Counted from the first letter of the stretch, positions 52,682-61,374 are shown. The stretch: DNA of 64,000 nt from Nocardiopsis sp. CNT312 (GCF_000515115.1 NZ_KI911538.1:76803-140802), one strand, 5' to 3'. Notes: generated by a model not told the origin, from the sequence alone. Made by a program: numbers and translations.

Positions 52682-53476
52682 ATGGGGCTACTCTTCGGCC
52701 TGCTCGGTCCCGTCCGCCTCCTCGACGACCCCGTCGACCCCTCGCCCGGCACCCCCAAACTCTGTGCCCTCCTGACGGCTCTCGCGCTCCAGCCCAACCA
52801 GGCGGTCCCCCTCGCCCGCCTCACCGCCGCCCTGTGGGAGAAGTCGCCGCCCGCGTCCGCGATCGCCAACCTGCGCACCTACGCCAACCAGCTCCGCAAA
52901 CGCCTGCCGCCCGCCCACTGCACCGTGGACCGGGCGAGGCTGGTCGCCAGCCCGCCCGGCTACATGCTGCGGGTGTGCCCCCGCGAACTCGACGTGCTCG
53001 CCTTCACCGACCTCCACCGCCGAGGCCGGCGTGCCCTGCGCGAAGGCGACTCCGAGGAGGCCGCCTCCTTGCTGTCGGCCGGCCTGAACCTGTGGCGGGG
53101 CTCGGCGGCCGAGGACGTGCCACGGATGCCCGTCCTCGCCCCGAGGCTGGACGCGCTCGACGAACAGCGGTGGAGCGCCGCCGAGGACCTCGCCCACGCC
53201 CGGCTCGACCTGGGGTCGGACCCCGACCTCGTCAGCGACCTGCGCACCCTCGTGGCAGAGCATCCACTCCGCGAGCGCCTGTGGCACGCCCTCATGCTCG
53301 CCCTCTACCGATCCAACGAGGCCTCCGCCGCTCTGGACACCTACCGTGAGGCCCGGCGGACCCTGGTCCAGCAGCTCGGGGTGGAGCCCGGACCGGACCT
53401 GGTCCGCCTGCACGCCGCCATCCTCAACCGCGATCCCGCTCTGCGGTGGCCGCGGGAGAAGACCGGTCTGCCCTAG
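52682..53476 (+). CDS. SARP-type transcriptional activator (winged helix + BTAD)
   Basis: Protein of 264 residues: an OmpR-like winged helix (about 1-100; LCALLTALALQPNQAVPLARL and ANLRTYANQLRKRLP) and a bacterial transcription activation domain (about 110-260; LWRGSAAEDVPRMP, EQLGVEPG-like VQQLGVEPGPDLVRLH). SARPs bind direct heptamer repeats just upstream of -10 boxes in antibiotic clusters. The ATG at 52682 has GAAGG 5 bases upstream. It converges on and overlaps the S26 peptidase gene by 53 bases. Confidence 0.92.
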   Translation: MGLLFGLLGPVRLLDDPVDPSPGTPKLCALLTALALQPNQAVPLARLTAALWEKSPPASAIANLRTYANQLRKRLPPAHCTVDRARLVASPPGYMLRVCPRELDVLAFTDLHRRGRRALREGDSEEAASLLSAGLNLWRGSAAEDVPRMPVLAPRLDALDEQRWSAAEDLAHARLDLGSDPDLVSDLRTLVAEHPLRERLWHALMLALYRSNEASAALDTYREARRTLVQQLGVEPGPDLVRLHAAILNRDPALRWPREKTGLP

Positions 53477-53933
53477 CAGGGTGCGGGGCCATGCGCCTGC
53501 GGACGATCCCGAGGACCCGGTCACCGGGGACCGGTCCCCACACGCGCGAGTCCGTGCTGCGGCCGGTGTTGTCGCCCAGGACCACCAGGTGGTCGGGTGG
53601 GACCGTGCCGCCCGGCTCTCCGGGGATCCCGTCGGGGACCGGGTCCCCGGGCAGAGCCGCCACCCGCTTGAGCACCCAGGGCGGTGCGGAGCCCAGGAGT
53701 TCGTCCGGGTGGGCCAGAACGTCGTGGCCGGGCTGCCCGAGGACGGCGACGTCGCCTACGCGCAGACGCCTGGCACGAACCCGGCGCACGAGGACCCGCT
53801 CGCCGTGGCGGAAGGTGGGTTCCATGCTCCGGCCCACCACCTCCACCGCGACCAGGGTCCGGTTGAGCCACAGCAGCAGCCCCGTCGGGACCGCCACCGC
53901 GATCCCGGCCGCCGCGAGTACCGACAGTGTCAT
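53424..53933 (-). CDS. S26-family signal-peptidase-like protease
   Basis: Protein of 169 residues with one N-terminal helix (about 5-24). VEVVGRSMEPTFRHGERVLV contains the nucleophile Ser36, and WVLKRVAALPGD the general-base Lys89; VVLGDNTGRSTDSRVWGPV is box E. It is smaller than the housekeeping signal peptidases and lies at the end of the peptide operon, its start overlapping the stop of the ABC gene by 4 bases. It is the best candidate to cut the precursor leaders after their AxA motifs. Confidence 0.88.
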   Translation of the reverse strand: MTLSVLAAAGIAVAVPTGLLLWLNRTLVAVEVVGRSMEPTFRHGERVLVRRVRARRLRVGDVAVLGQPGHDVLAHPDELLGSAPPWVLKRVAALPGDPVPDGIPGEPGGTVPPDHLVVLGDNTGRSTDSRVWGPVPGDRVLGIVRRRMAPHPARADRSSPAATAERDRG

Positions 53934-55834
53934 CGCTGTCTCACCTCCGGTCCGGCTCCGGGTTCGGACCCGGACCGGTATCCGGAGGCCTGGAGCCCGA
54001 ACAGGTGGGCGTAGAGCCCGTCCGCCGCGATGAGCTGCTCGTGGGTACCGGTCTCGGCCACGCTGCCCTCGTCAAGGACCGCGATCCGCTCGGCCTCGCG
54101 CACGGTACCGAGCCGGTGCGAGATGAGCAGGCTGCTGCGTCCCCGGCGGTGCTCGCGCAGCCCGGAGTGGATCTCGTGCTCGGCCTCGGCGTCCAGCCCC
54201 GAACTGGGTTCGTCCAGGATCAGCAGGTCGCGGCCCCCGCGCAGGTAGGCGCGTGCCAGGGCCAGGCGCTGCCACTGGCCGCCCGAGAGCGGGACGCCGT
54301 TCTGGTCACCGTCGTCGTCTTCGGAGCCGGGCATGTCGAAGAACATGCGCGAGAGCAGGGTGTCGTACCCGCGCGGCAGGTCGGCCACGATCGGGTGCGC
54401 CCCGGCGCGTTCGGCGGCGGCTCGGATCAGGTCCCGGCGCTCCGTGGTGCCGCCGTCGGTGAGGATGCCGACGTCACCCAACCCGATGTTCTCGGCGGCG
54501 GTCAGGTCGTACTCCATGTAGTCCTGGAACACCGCGCCGATCCTGTGGCGCAGCAGGGCGGGGTCCATGTCGCGCAGATCCACCCCGTCCCACAGGATCG
54601 CTCCGCGGTCGGGATCGTACATGCGGCACAGCAGTTTGACCAGGGTGCTCTTGCCCGCGCCGTTGCGGCCCACCAGTCCCAGCGACCCGCCGTGCGGGAT
54701 ACGCAGGTTCACGTCGCGCAGGGTCCAGGGGTGCTCGGGGGTGTAACGGAACCACACCGCCCGGAACTCGATGCCGCGTTCCAGCGCGGGGACCGGAACC
54801 GGATCGGCGCGCACCGCCAGGTCGGGTTCGGCACGGGTGACCCTGAGGTAGTGGTCGAACATCAGCAGTTGGTTGTGAGCCAGGCCCACCTCGCGCACCA
54901 GTTGGCCCAGGGCGTTCTGTACGCCGGCCACGGCGGAGATGAACAGGCTGAGGTCGCCCACGGTCAAGCGGCTTTCCACGGCCGCCAGGACCGCCCACAC
55001 CAGGCCGCAGCCCGCGATGAGGGCCGAGAGCAGGCCCAGCAGGCTCTGCGCGGACAGTTCGCGCTGGTCCATGCGGCGCCGCTGGGTGTTGGCCTCGGCG
55101 CGTTCGCGGCCCATTCGCTCGCGCAGATAGGGGCCGACACCGAACAGGCGCAGCTCCTTGGCGGACTGGACGCTGGAGAGCAGTTCGCGGAAGAAGAGCT
55201 CACGCCGCTCCACCGGCCCGATCCGCCACATCATGGCGGCGCGGGCCTTGGACAGCCGCAGTTCCACGAACAGGGTAGGGATTCCGGCGAGCAGCACTAC
55301 CAGTGTCATGAGCGGGCTGATCACCAGCAGGGAGGCGAGAAATCCGAGGATGGTGACGGTGCCGCTGGCCAGCGAGAACACCCCGGAGACGACCTGACTG
55401 GGGGTCTCCCCGCCCGATTGCTGGGCCAGGCGCAGCCGGTCCAGGAAGGCGGGGTTCTCGAACCGGGCCAGCCCGGTGAAGCGTTCAGCGGCCCGGAACA
55501 GGCGGTCCTGGGAGTGCAGTCCGACCCGGCGGGTGATCTCGCTCTGTACGTACTGGGAGGCGAAGGGGGTCAGCGCGGTGACCAGGCCGGCTCCGGCCAG
55601 GCCCGCTCCCAGGCCCAGGACCCGGCCGGGGTCGATGCCGGTGGTGATGAGGTCGAGGATCAGCTTGGTCAGCCAGGCCACGACCACCGGTGCGGTGCCC
55701 TGGACCAGGGTGAGCAGGCCCGAGGCGATCAGCAGGTGGGGGCCGGTGTGCCAGGTCAGGGCCAGGGCGGCGCCCGCTCCGCGCAGCGACGCTCTGACCC
55801 CGCCGGAGAAGCGTTCTTCGGTGGACTCAGACAC
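53930..55834 (-). CDS. ABC exporter (membrane + ATPase in one chain)
   Basis: Protein of 634 residues: six-helix membrane domain (about 30-320) and an ATPase with Walker A GRNGAGKST (389-397), signature PLSGGQWQR (LSGGQ 516-520) and Walker B LLILDEPSSG. It lacks an N-terminal C39 peptidase domain, so leader removal must be done by another protein, matching the adjacent S26 peptidase. Its position between MauD-like and S26 genes makes it the probable exporter of the Cys-rich peptides. Confidence 0.92.
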   Translation of the reverse strand: MSESTEERFSGGVRASLRGAGAALALTWHTGPHLLIASGLLTLVQGTAPVVVAWLTKLILDLITTGIDPGRVLGLGAGLAGAGLVTALTPFASQYVQSEITRRVGLHSQDRLFRAAERFTGLARFENPAFLDRLRLAQQSGGETPSQVVSGVFSLASGTVTILGFLASLLVISPLMTLVVLLAGIPTLFVELRLSKARAAMMWRIGPVERRELFFRELLSSVQSAKELRLFGVGPYLRERMGRERAEANTQRRRMDQRELSAQSLLGLLSALIAGCGLVWAVLAAVESRLTVGDLSLFISAVAGVQNALGQLVREVGLAHNQLLMFDHYLRVTRAEPDLAVRADPVPVPALERGIEFRAVWFRYTPEHPWTLRDVNLRIPHGGSLGLVGRNGAGKSTLVKLLCRMYDPDRGAILWDGVDLRDMDPALLRHRIGAVFQDYMEYDLTAAENIGLGDVGILTDGGTTERRDLIRAAAERAGAHPIVADLPRGYDTLLSRMFFDMPGSEDDDGDQNGVPLSGGQWQRLALARAYLRGGRDLLILDEPSSGLDAEAEHEIHSGLREHRRGRSSLLISHRLGTVREAERIAVLDEGSVAETGTHEQLIAADGLYAHLFGLQASGYRSGSEPGAGPEVRQR

Positions 55835-56381
55835 CGGACAGGGCCTCCACGGCCTCGACGCTGTAGCCGCTGGCCAGCACCCGTCCGGTCGCGTCGACGC
55901 GTGCCATGGCGGGGAAGCCGTTCACGCCGAAGGCCGGGGCGGTGGTGCCGCCGTGCTCTTCCTGGACGACCCGGGCCACGGGGGTGAGCTGGGCGATCTC
56001 GTGGGCGGCATCGGCGGCCTCGCCCACGACGACGGCGAGGACGCGGTCGCGGCCACCGGGGAAGGAGGCGGCCAGGTCGGTGAAGCGGGGGAGCTGCTCG
56101 GTGCAGGCGGGGCATCCCGGGGAGAAGACGCCGACGAGGGTCTCGCCCTCTAGGTCCGCGCGGTTCACCGTGGTTCCGTCCACCGTCTCGGCGGAGAAGT
56201 CCGCGACCTCCTCACCGGCCGGGAGTATGACCTGTTCGGGCAGGGCCGGGACGGTGGAGCGCAGGTGTCCGATGGTCTCGGTGTGCTCCTTCAGGCGCCG
56301 GATCACGCCGACGGTGAGCAGGATGTTCAGCAGGCACAGGGCGCCCACCAGGGCGCACAGCACGGTGAGGAACACGGTCAT
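55827..56381 (-). CDS. MauD-like membrane-anchored thioredoxin-fold protein
   Basis: Protein of 184 residues: one N-terminal helix (VFLTVLCALVGALCLLNILL) and a thioredoxin-like domain with FSPGCPACTEQLP (CPAC, Cys90/Cys93) and GFPAMARVD containing the cis-proline. In methylamine dehydrogenase clusters MauD helps place disulfides in a small cysteine-rich subunit. Its stop overlaps the ABC start by 8 bases. An upstream GTG (56393) is a less likely start. Confidence 0.88.
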   Translation of the reverse strand: MTVFLTVLCALVGALCLLNILLTVGVIRRLKEHTETIGHLRSTVPALPEQVILPAGEEVADFSAETVDGTTVNRADLEGETLVGVFSPGCPACTEQLPRFTDLAASFPGGRDRVLAVVVGEAADAAHEIAQLTPVARVVQEEHGGTTAPAFGVNGFPAMARVDATGRVLASGYSVEAVEALSGV

Positions 56382-56934
56382 ATGGAAGGGCACTCCTCTG
56401 TGCGAGGGGGGAGAACAGGGCGGCGATGTCGTCCAGGAGGACGACGATCAGACCTCCGAAGGCGCCGACGGCGGCGCTGGCCGCGACGGCACCCGGTTCG
56501 GAGAGGGGGGTGGAGGCGAGGGCGGGCACGAGCCCGGCCACGGCGAGGGTGAGCAGGGCGAGGTTGCGGACCAGATGCAGGGGGCGCAACGGTGCGTCCG
56601 AGGACCCGAGACATCGGCAGGCGACGCGTCCGCCGCCGCGCAGGACCCTGGCCACGGCGACGGTGAACGCCGTGAGGAGGAGCGCGGCGGCGGTCAGGCC
56701 CGCCCATGCCAGGGCGGGGACGAGGAGGAGAAGTGCCGTCCCCGCCTCCGCCGCCACGAGGAGGGCCGCGAGGCGGCGGGTGGTGGGCGGGTTCTGGACC
56801 GCCCACCGGGGGGCCAGCCGACGCACGGCGGGCACGAAACTCTCGAACGCCGCGCGTCCGCGCACCTTGCTGACGGCGGACACGCAGAAGACGAGGGCCA
56901 AGAGGACCTGGCACGCGACCTGGACGTGGGACAT
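56212..56934 (-). CDS. MauE/DoxX-like redox membrane protein (possible frameshift near its end)
   Basis: Protein read as 240 residues. The first 170 form a four-helix MauE-like protein, with the paired cysteines GRVACRCLGSSD (Cys106, Cys108) and FVPAVRRLAP after helix 1. MauE is thought to pass electrons to MauD. After residue about 178 the frame runs 170 bases into mauD as Arg/Pro-rich nonsense. A run of six Gs (56406-56411) is a candidate slip site: one extra base would end the protein as PPRTEECPSI, with its TGA overlapping the mauD ATG. It starts 47 bases after precursor 1. Confidence 0.8.
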   Translation of the reverse strand: MSHVQVACQVLLALVFCVSAVSKVRGRAAFESFVPAVRRLAPRWAVQNPPTTRRLAALLVAAEAGTALLLLVPALAWAGLTAAALLLTAFTVAVARVLRGGGRVACRCLGSSDAPLRPLHLVRNLALLTLAVAGLVPALASTPLSEPGAVAASAAVGAFGGLIVVLLDDIAALFSPLAQRSALPYDRVPHRAVRPGGRPVPAEHPAHRRRDPAPEGAHRDHRTPALHRPGPARTGHTPGR

Positions 56935-56957
56935 CGGTGGAAACCCCCGGTGGACGG

Positions 56958-56972
56958 GCCCCGATCAGGGGC
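56958..56972 (-). promoter_or_regulatory. Small hairpin between precursor 1 and the MauE-like gene
   Basis: GCCCC/GGGGC around a GATCA loop, directly after the precursor stop. In peptide clusters such stems often let most transcripts end after the abundant precursor while some read into the processing genes. Confidence 0.4.
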
Positions 56973-56981
56973 GGAAGCGGA

Positions 56982-57143
56982 TCAGCAGATCCTCCAGTTG
57001 GTGCACCAGACCGGGGTGCTGCCGGGCGGGTCGCAGCAGTACTGGCAGGCGGGGCCGGAGTACCTGTACCAGCAGTAGCTGGCGCGGGCCTGGGCCTGGG
57101 GAACGATGAGGCTGAGCAGCCTGTCGCTCAAGGAGCCGAACAT
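56982..57143 (-). CDS. Cys-rich peptide precursor 1
   Basis: A 53-residue precursor with AGGAAAGGA 5 bases before its ATG. The leader (1-21) begins MFGSLSDRLLSLIVP and ends AQARA; the rest (22-53) holds six cysteines at 24, 33, 36, 37, 47 and 53, with four Trp or Tyr close to them, and ends in cysteine. The AxA junction suggests signal-peptidase-type cleavage to a 32-residue peptide with up to three disulfides. It heads the operon with MauE, MauD, ABC and S26 genes and has its own SARP-box promoter. I do not recognise any described peptide family. Confidence 0.85.
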   Translation of the reverse strand: MFGSLSDRLLSLIVPQAQARASYCWYRYSGPACQYCCDPPGSTPVWCTNWRIC

Positions 57144-57216
57144 AGGATTCCTTTCCTGTCCTGACCACGGGTTCGTGGTCGTGGATCGGACCGCCGGTCG
57201 GTAGCGGCCGTCACTG

Positions 57217-57259
57217 AAGCTAGTGACCACTGCTACACGTGGGATACATGTGTGATACA
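57217..57259 (-). promoter_or_regulatory. SARP-box promoter of precursor 1
   Basis: On the minus strand TGTATCA, TGTATCC and TGTAGCA start at 57259, 57248 and 57237, exactly 11 bases apart. Eight bases after the last heptamer comes the -10 TAGCTT (57222-57217). Triple or paired heptamers in 11-bp steps ending 8 bp from the -10 are the classical SARP site. The start codon is about 65 bases downstream. Confidence 0.85.
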
Positions 57260-57373
57260 AGCGCTGGTCGTGGTGGGTGTTTCCCAGGAGCGCGGTCGGA
57301 AGTTGTGTCTGTTTTTCAGATGCGGGTCGGCTCCTTGTCGGGCAGGCTCGGATCCTCCGACGGACACCCGGGG

Positions 57374-57583
57374 TCACCTGCTGCGGCAGGGCATGCAGTA
57401 CATGAAGCTGTAGGGAATCCTGCTGCCGGGCATGATGGTGGTGGTGTAGCAGCACCGCTGGATGTGGGTGCGGCTACAGTCGGTCCACCAGCAGTTGGTG
57501 GTGGTACCGACGGCGCTCGCCTTGGCTTTGGGGACGAAGACGGAGAGCAGCTGGTCTCCGAAAGAACCGACGCGGTCGAACAC
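57374..57583 (-). CDS. Cys-rich peptide precursor 2
   Basis: A 69-residue precursor starting with GTG behind AAAGGAAG. The leader (1-24) contains FGDQLLSVFVPKAKASA and is clearly related to that of precursor 1 (shared D-x-LLS-x-x-VP-x-A-x-A-x-A). The mature part (25-69) has six cysteines at 31, 36, 44, 45, 63 and 66, again with an adjacent pair. The mature sequences otherwise differ, suggesting a two-component or variant pair. It has its own SARP-box promoter. Confidence 0.83.
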   Translation of the reverse strand: MFDRVGSFGDQLLSVFVPKAKASAVGTTTNCWWTDCSRTHIQRCCYTTTIMPGSRIPYSFMYCMPCRSR

Positions 57584-57644
57584 GTGTCTTCCTTTGCGGG
57601 TGTGGAGGGAAGGACCGTCCGCACGGGTGCACGGCGGTTCCGCC

Positions 57645-57687
57645 ACGCTAGGAAGCACACCTACAGGGCCTATACAAACGGGATACA
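57645..57687 (-). promoter_or_regulatory. SARP-box promoter of precursor 2
   Basis: TGTATCC, TGTATAG and TGTAGGT start at 57687, 57676 and 57665 on the minus strand, 11 bases apart, with 8 bases from the last heptamer to the -10 TAGCGT (57650-57645). The layout is base-for-base parallel with precursor 1, although the spacers differ, which is strong evidence for selection by one regulator. Confidence 0.85.
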
Positions 57688-57750
57688 ACGCCTGGTCACC
57701 GCGCGACTGCGGCCCCCGGTCCACCCGACCCGGGGCGCACACCCCGGCCG

Positions 57751-59856
57751 TCAGGCGGCGCCGACCAAACCAGCGGTGACGGACCGCGGCGCCTGGGCGT
57801 AGGAGTGGAACTCCATCGTGAAATCCGCCCGTCCGGACGTGTGTCCGCGCAGGTCGACGACGTAGCCGAACATCTCCGCCAACGGCACCAGCGCCGACAC
57901 CGTCTTTGCGCCGTAGCGCTCCCCGATCGACCGCACCCGCCCGCGCCGGGCGCTGAGGTCGCCGATCACCTCGCCCATGTGCTCCTCGGGCACGGTGACC
58001 TCCACGGCCATCACCGGTTCGAGCAGGACGGGACACGCCCGGGCCACCGCCTCCTTGAACGCGGCGCGGCCCGCGGTCCGAAACGCCGCCTCCGAGGAGT
58101 CCTCCGCGTGGAAGGCCCCGTCCAGCAGTGTCACCCGCACACCCGTCAGCCCGTACCCGGCGAGCGCGCCCTCCAGCATCGCCTGGCGGCAGCCCGCGTC
58201 CACCGACGGCACGAACTCCCTCGGCACGTGCCCGCCCGTCACCGCGTCCACGAACTCGTAGCCCTCCCCGATCGGTTCCACCGCGATCCGCACCCGCGCG
58301 TACTGCCCCCTGCCCCCGTGCTGCTTGCGGTGCGTGTGCTCCACCCGCGGAACGGCCTCGCTGATCGTCTCGCGGTAGGAGACCCGCGGCCTGCCGACCC
58401 TGGCGGCCACCCGGAACTCGCGGAGCATCCGGTGCACCAGGATCTCCAGGTGCAGCTCGCCCATACCGCCGATGACGGTCTGGCCGGTCTGGGGGTCGGC
58501 CCGTACCCGGAAGGTCGGGTCCTCGTCCGCGAGGCGGGCGATCGCCGTGGCGAGCCGGTCCCGGTCGGCCTGGGAGCCGGGCTCGACCGCGACCTCGATG
58601 ACCGGGTCGGGGAAGTCCATGGACTCCAGCACGACCGGGTCGCCCGGGGCGCACAGCGTCTCACCGGTGCCGGTCCGCTTCAGTCCCCTCACCGCGACGA
58701 TGTCGCCGGCCCCCGCCGACCCGATCTCCTCGCGCTTGTCGGCGTGCACGCGGTAGATCTTGCCGACGCGTTCCCTCTCCCCCTTCACGGAGTTGTGCAC
58801 GTGGGAGCCCGACTCCAGCCGCCCCGAGTACACACGGAGGAACGTCAGCGCACCCAGGTGCGGGTCGCTGCTGACCTTGAAGGCCAGCGCGGCCAGCGGC
58901 TCGTCCTCCGACGGGCGCCGTGTGACGACCGTTCCGGGCTCCCCCGGCGGACGGCCCTCCACCGCGCCCGCCTCCCCGGGGGAGGGCAGGTAGCGCACCA
59001 CCGCGTCCAGCAGCGGCTGCACCCCCTTGTTCCTGAACGCCGCGCCGCACAGCACCGGCGTGTACACGGTCCCGTCGCCGATCCGGCCGAGCGCGGCGTG
59101 GCGCACCGCCGCGTGCACGTCCTCGGCCGTGGGCTCGGCACCCTCCACGTAGGCCGCCAACACCGTGTCGTCGAACTCGGCGAGCGCCTCCACCAGGCGG
59201 GTCCGCCACAGGCGTGCCCGGTCGGCCAGCTCGTCGGGGATGCCGGTCACGTCGTAGGCCTCGCCGGGTCCGGCCCCGACCGGCCACACGAGCGCCCGCA
59301 TCCGGACGAGGTCGACCACGCCCCGGAAACCGGCCTCCGCTCCGACCGGCAGTTGCAGGACCAGCGGGACGGCGCCCAGGCGCTGCGCGATGGCCGTCAC
59401 ACAGGGGGCGAGGTCGGCGCCCACGCGGTCCATCTTGTTGACGAAGCACACGCGCGGCACCCCGTAGCGGTCGGCTTGGCGCCACACCCTCTCGGACTGC
59501 GGCTCCACACCGGCCACCCCGTCGAACACCGCGACCGCCCCGTCCAGGACACGCAGGCACCGCTCCACCTCGGCGGTGAAGTCGATGTGGCCGGGGGTGT
59601 CGATGATGTTCACGGTGTGGTCGACACCGTCCACCGGCCAGTGGCACGTGGTGGCGGCGGAGGTGATGGTGATGCCGTGTTCGCGCTCTTCCGGCATGAA
59701 GTCCATGGCGGTGTCGCCATCGCGGACCTCGCCGATCCGGTGCGAGACACCCGTGTAGTACAGGACGCGCTCGGTGGTGGTCGTCTTGCCCGCGTCGATG
59801 TGCGCCATGATCCCGATGTTGCGGACGGTGTCCGGGTTCCAGTCACGGACGGCCAT
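57751..59856 (-). CDS. Elongation factor G paralogue
   Basis: Protein of 701 residues with all five EF-G domains: G1 [12 protein letters not shown], switch 1 [16 protein letters not shown]3 [11 protein letters not shown]4 FVNKMDR, and domain IV/V motifs [10 protein letters not shown] and LFDG-like [10 protein letters not shown]. It is closer to canonical FusA than to TetM-type proteins yet clearly diverged, and it lies away from the rpsL-rpsG-fusA-tuf operon context. Its position directly upstream of precursor 2 suggests possible drug-tolerant EF-G for self-protection; a general paralogue role is equally allowed. It may be co-transcribed with the DUF1918 gene. Confidence 0.9.
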   Translation of the reverse strand: MAVRDWNPDTVRNIGIMAHIDAGKTTTTERVLYYTGVSHRIGEVRDGDTAMDFMPEEREHGITITSAATTCHWPVDGVDHTVNIIDTPGHIDFTAEVERCLRVLDGAVAVFDGVAGVEPQSERVWRQADRYGVPRVCFVNKMDRVGADLAPCVTAIAQRLGAVPLVLQLPVGAEAGFRGVVDLVRMRALVWPVGAGPGEAYDVTGIPDELADRARLWRTRLVEALAEFDDTVLAAYVEGAEPTAEDVHAAVRHAALGRIGDGTVYTPVLCGAAFRNKGVQPLLDAVVRYLPSPGEAGAVEGRPPGEPGTVVTRRPSEDEPLAALAFKVSSDPHLGALTFLRVYSGRLESGSHVHNSVKGERERVGKIYRVHADKREEIGSAGAGDIVAVRGLKRTGTGETLCAPGDPVVLESMDFPDPVIEVAVEPGSQADRDRLATAIARLADEDPTFRVRADPQTGQTVIGGMGELHLEILVHRMLREFRVAARVGRPRVSYRETISEAVPRVEHTHRKQHGGRGQYARVRIAVEPIGEGYEFVDAVTGGHVPREFVPSVDAGCRQAMLEGALAGYGLTGVRVTLLDGAFHAEDSSEAAFRTAGRAAFKEAVARACPVLLEPVMAVEVTVPEEHMGEVIGDLSARRGRVRSIGERYGAKTVSALVPLAEMFGYVVDLRGHTSGRADFTMEFHSYAQAPRSVTAGLVGAA

Positions 59857-59875
59857 GGCCCTGCGTCCCTCCCGG

Positions 59876-60070
59876 TCAGTCCCGCGGGAACCGGGGCTCC
59901 ACCACCGTCTCCGGGCCCGGGTAGATCAGGCGCTCCTCGCCGTCGGGGAAGCGGACCACGTAGGGCGGCCGCTCTCCGGCGCCGCGCACCTCCACGATCC
60001 TGCCGCTGTGCTGACCGTCCGTGCTGGCCACCCCGTGGGTGTGCACGTAGTCGCCGACCTTCGCCCTCAT
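59876..60070 (-). CDS. DUF1918 small protein
   Basis: Protein of 64 residues starting [13 protein letters not shown] and containing RIVEVRG and [19 protein letters not shown], the SH3-like DUF1918 pattern common in actinobacteria. Function is unknown. It precedes the EF-G paralogue by 19 bases on the same strand. Confidence 0.88.
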   Translation of the reverse strand: MRAKVGDYVHTHGVASTDGQHSGRIVEVRGAGERPPYVVRFPDGEERLIYPGPETVVEPRFPRD

Positions 60071-60183
60071 CGCCTGCCCCGATCGTGTCCGACCGCCGCC
60101 TCTACCCGAGGTCTACCCGCCGCTGTGACCTGCTGAAACAGGGGTTGGCCGAGGGTGGCCGGGTAAGCCGGAGAGAACACGGT

Positions 60184-61374
60184 CTAGGCGTCCTCCGGCC
60201 AGGGGGAGTCAGAAAGGCGAGCCTTCAGGACGTTCTTGAGAAAGGCTCTGTCCATGTCGATGCCACCCGAGAGCCGCCACGCCCTGCGCTCGAATTCGAG
60301 GTCTCCGGTCACGATAATGGGGACCTTCGCCTGATAGGCGGCCACCGCCCACGCGTGGTCGCTGCCCTTCAAAGGGACGTGAACGCTGCGCGTCTTTCCG
60401 CGGACCTCAGTGAGAAGGGTCGCCACGGCGGAATCGGGTTCGGTGCTGCTCCGCACGAGGCTTTTGACGATCCCGATGAGCGTGGTCCTGTGCGCGGGCT
60501 CCTCGCGGCGTACGAGCCGTTCGCGCAGCCGCGGCAGCCCGGCGATGACATCACGGTCCATGACGATGGTGCACGGCCCCACCTCGGGCGGCGGCCCCGT
60601 GGCCGCCCACGCGAACGACAGGTCCAGGGTGTCCAGGTCGTCCGGCCGGGTCATCTCCTCGACCGACTCCACGAGAGCCGCGCTCAAGGCGTGTTCGGCG
60701 GGCAGGTCCAGCACGCTCTCGTCCCACTGGAGCGCGAGGCGGCGGGTGGACTCCAGGCCCCGGGCCAGGGTGGTCATGACCCGCCGGGAGAACGCCGTTC
60801 GCGACTCCGGTGCGTCGTCGCCCTCCGGGGGCGTGCCGCCCGGGCCGGCGACGACGGTGAAGACGAAACTGCCCCGCATCGTCTGCCCCAGCCGCACGTG
60901 CCGTTCCATGAAATCGGAGACGACGGCCGGCCTCCTCCCCTGGTGGGAATGGAGGGGATCCGCCGTTGTCGTGGCCGCCGCCTTCATCATTCTGACAAGG
61001 GAATCAATAGTTCTTCCCGCTTGCCTGAAAGGAAGTGATCCATCGGCTGTGGGCTGGTTTATTCGAACGAAGAGGGAATCGAAATCCGCTGAGGAAACCC
61101 TTTTTCTGAGTTCCTCGGCGCTGATCTCGTAGACGTGCCCGAGTGAGGCGAGCGCGTCCTTGAACCGGTCCTGGAAGTCCACGTAGTCCCTGGCCAGGGG
61201 CAGCATGACCCGGGCCGGACCACAGGAAGTGTCCCGGCCCAGACGCCATATCTCCCGGACCCCGGGCCGCCTGGTCTCCAGTTCCCAGCCCTGTGCGGCC
61301 AGGAACCGCGATACCGCCTTGGGGGCCAGTAGCCCGGCCGCGTCGTCGAAGGAGTCGGGAGCGGTGGGAGCCAT
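60184..61374 (-). CDS. Unknown partner protein of the DUF4365 gene
   Basis: Protein of 396 residues I do not recognise. Visible segments are LPLARDYVDFQDRFKDAL, SLFVRINQPTADGSLPFRQ, HVRLGQTMRGSFVFTVVAGP and a C-terminal HVPLKGSDHAWAVAAYQAK; there are no helices that cross membranes and no nucleotide-binding loop. Parts of the gene (about 60.95-61.15 kb) have clearly lower GC than their surroundings, a hint of transfer. It starts inside the stop of the DUF4365 gene (ATGA), so the two products are made together and probably act together. Confidence 0.7.
   Translation of the reverse strand: MAPTAPDSFDDAAGLLAPKAVSRFLAAQGWELETRRPGVREIWRLGRDTSCGPARVMLPLARDYVDFQDRFKDALASLGHVYEISAEELRKRVSSADFDSLFVRINQPTADGSLPFRQAGRTIDSLVRMMKAAATTTADPLHSHQGRRPAVVSDFMERHVRLGQTMRGSFVFTVVAGPGGTPPEGDDAPESRTAFSRRVMTTLARGLESTRRLALQWDESVLDLPAEHALSAALVESVEEMTRPDDLDTLDLSFAWAATGPPPEVGPCTIVMDRDVIAGLPRLRERLVRREEPAHRTTLIGIVKSLVRSSTEPDSAVATLLTEVRGKTRSVHVPLKGSDHAWAVAAYQAKVPIIVTGDLEFERRAWRLSGGIDMDRAFLKNVLKARLSDSPWPEDA

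Noticed and set aside
57751-59856. EF-G as the housekeeping fusA gene
   Set aside because: No rpsL, rpsG or tuf genes adjoin it, and several otherwise constant FusA positions differ, so a paralogue is preferred.
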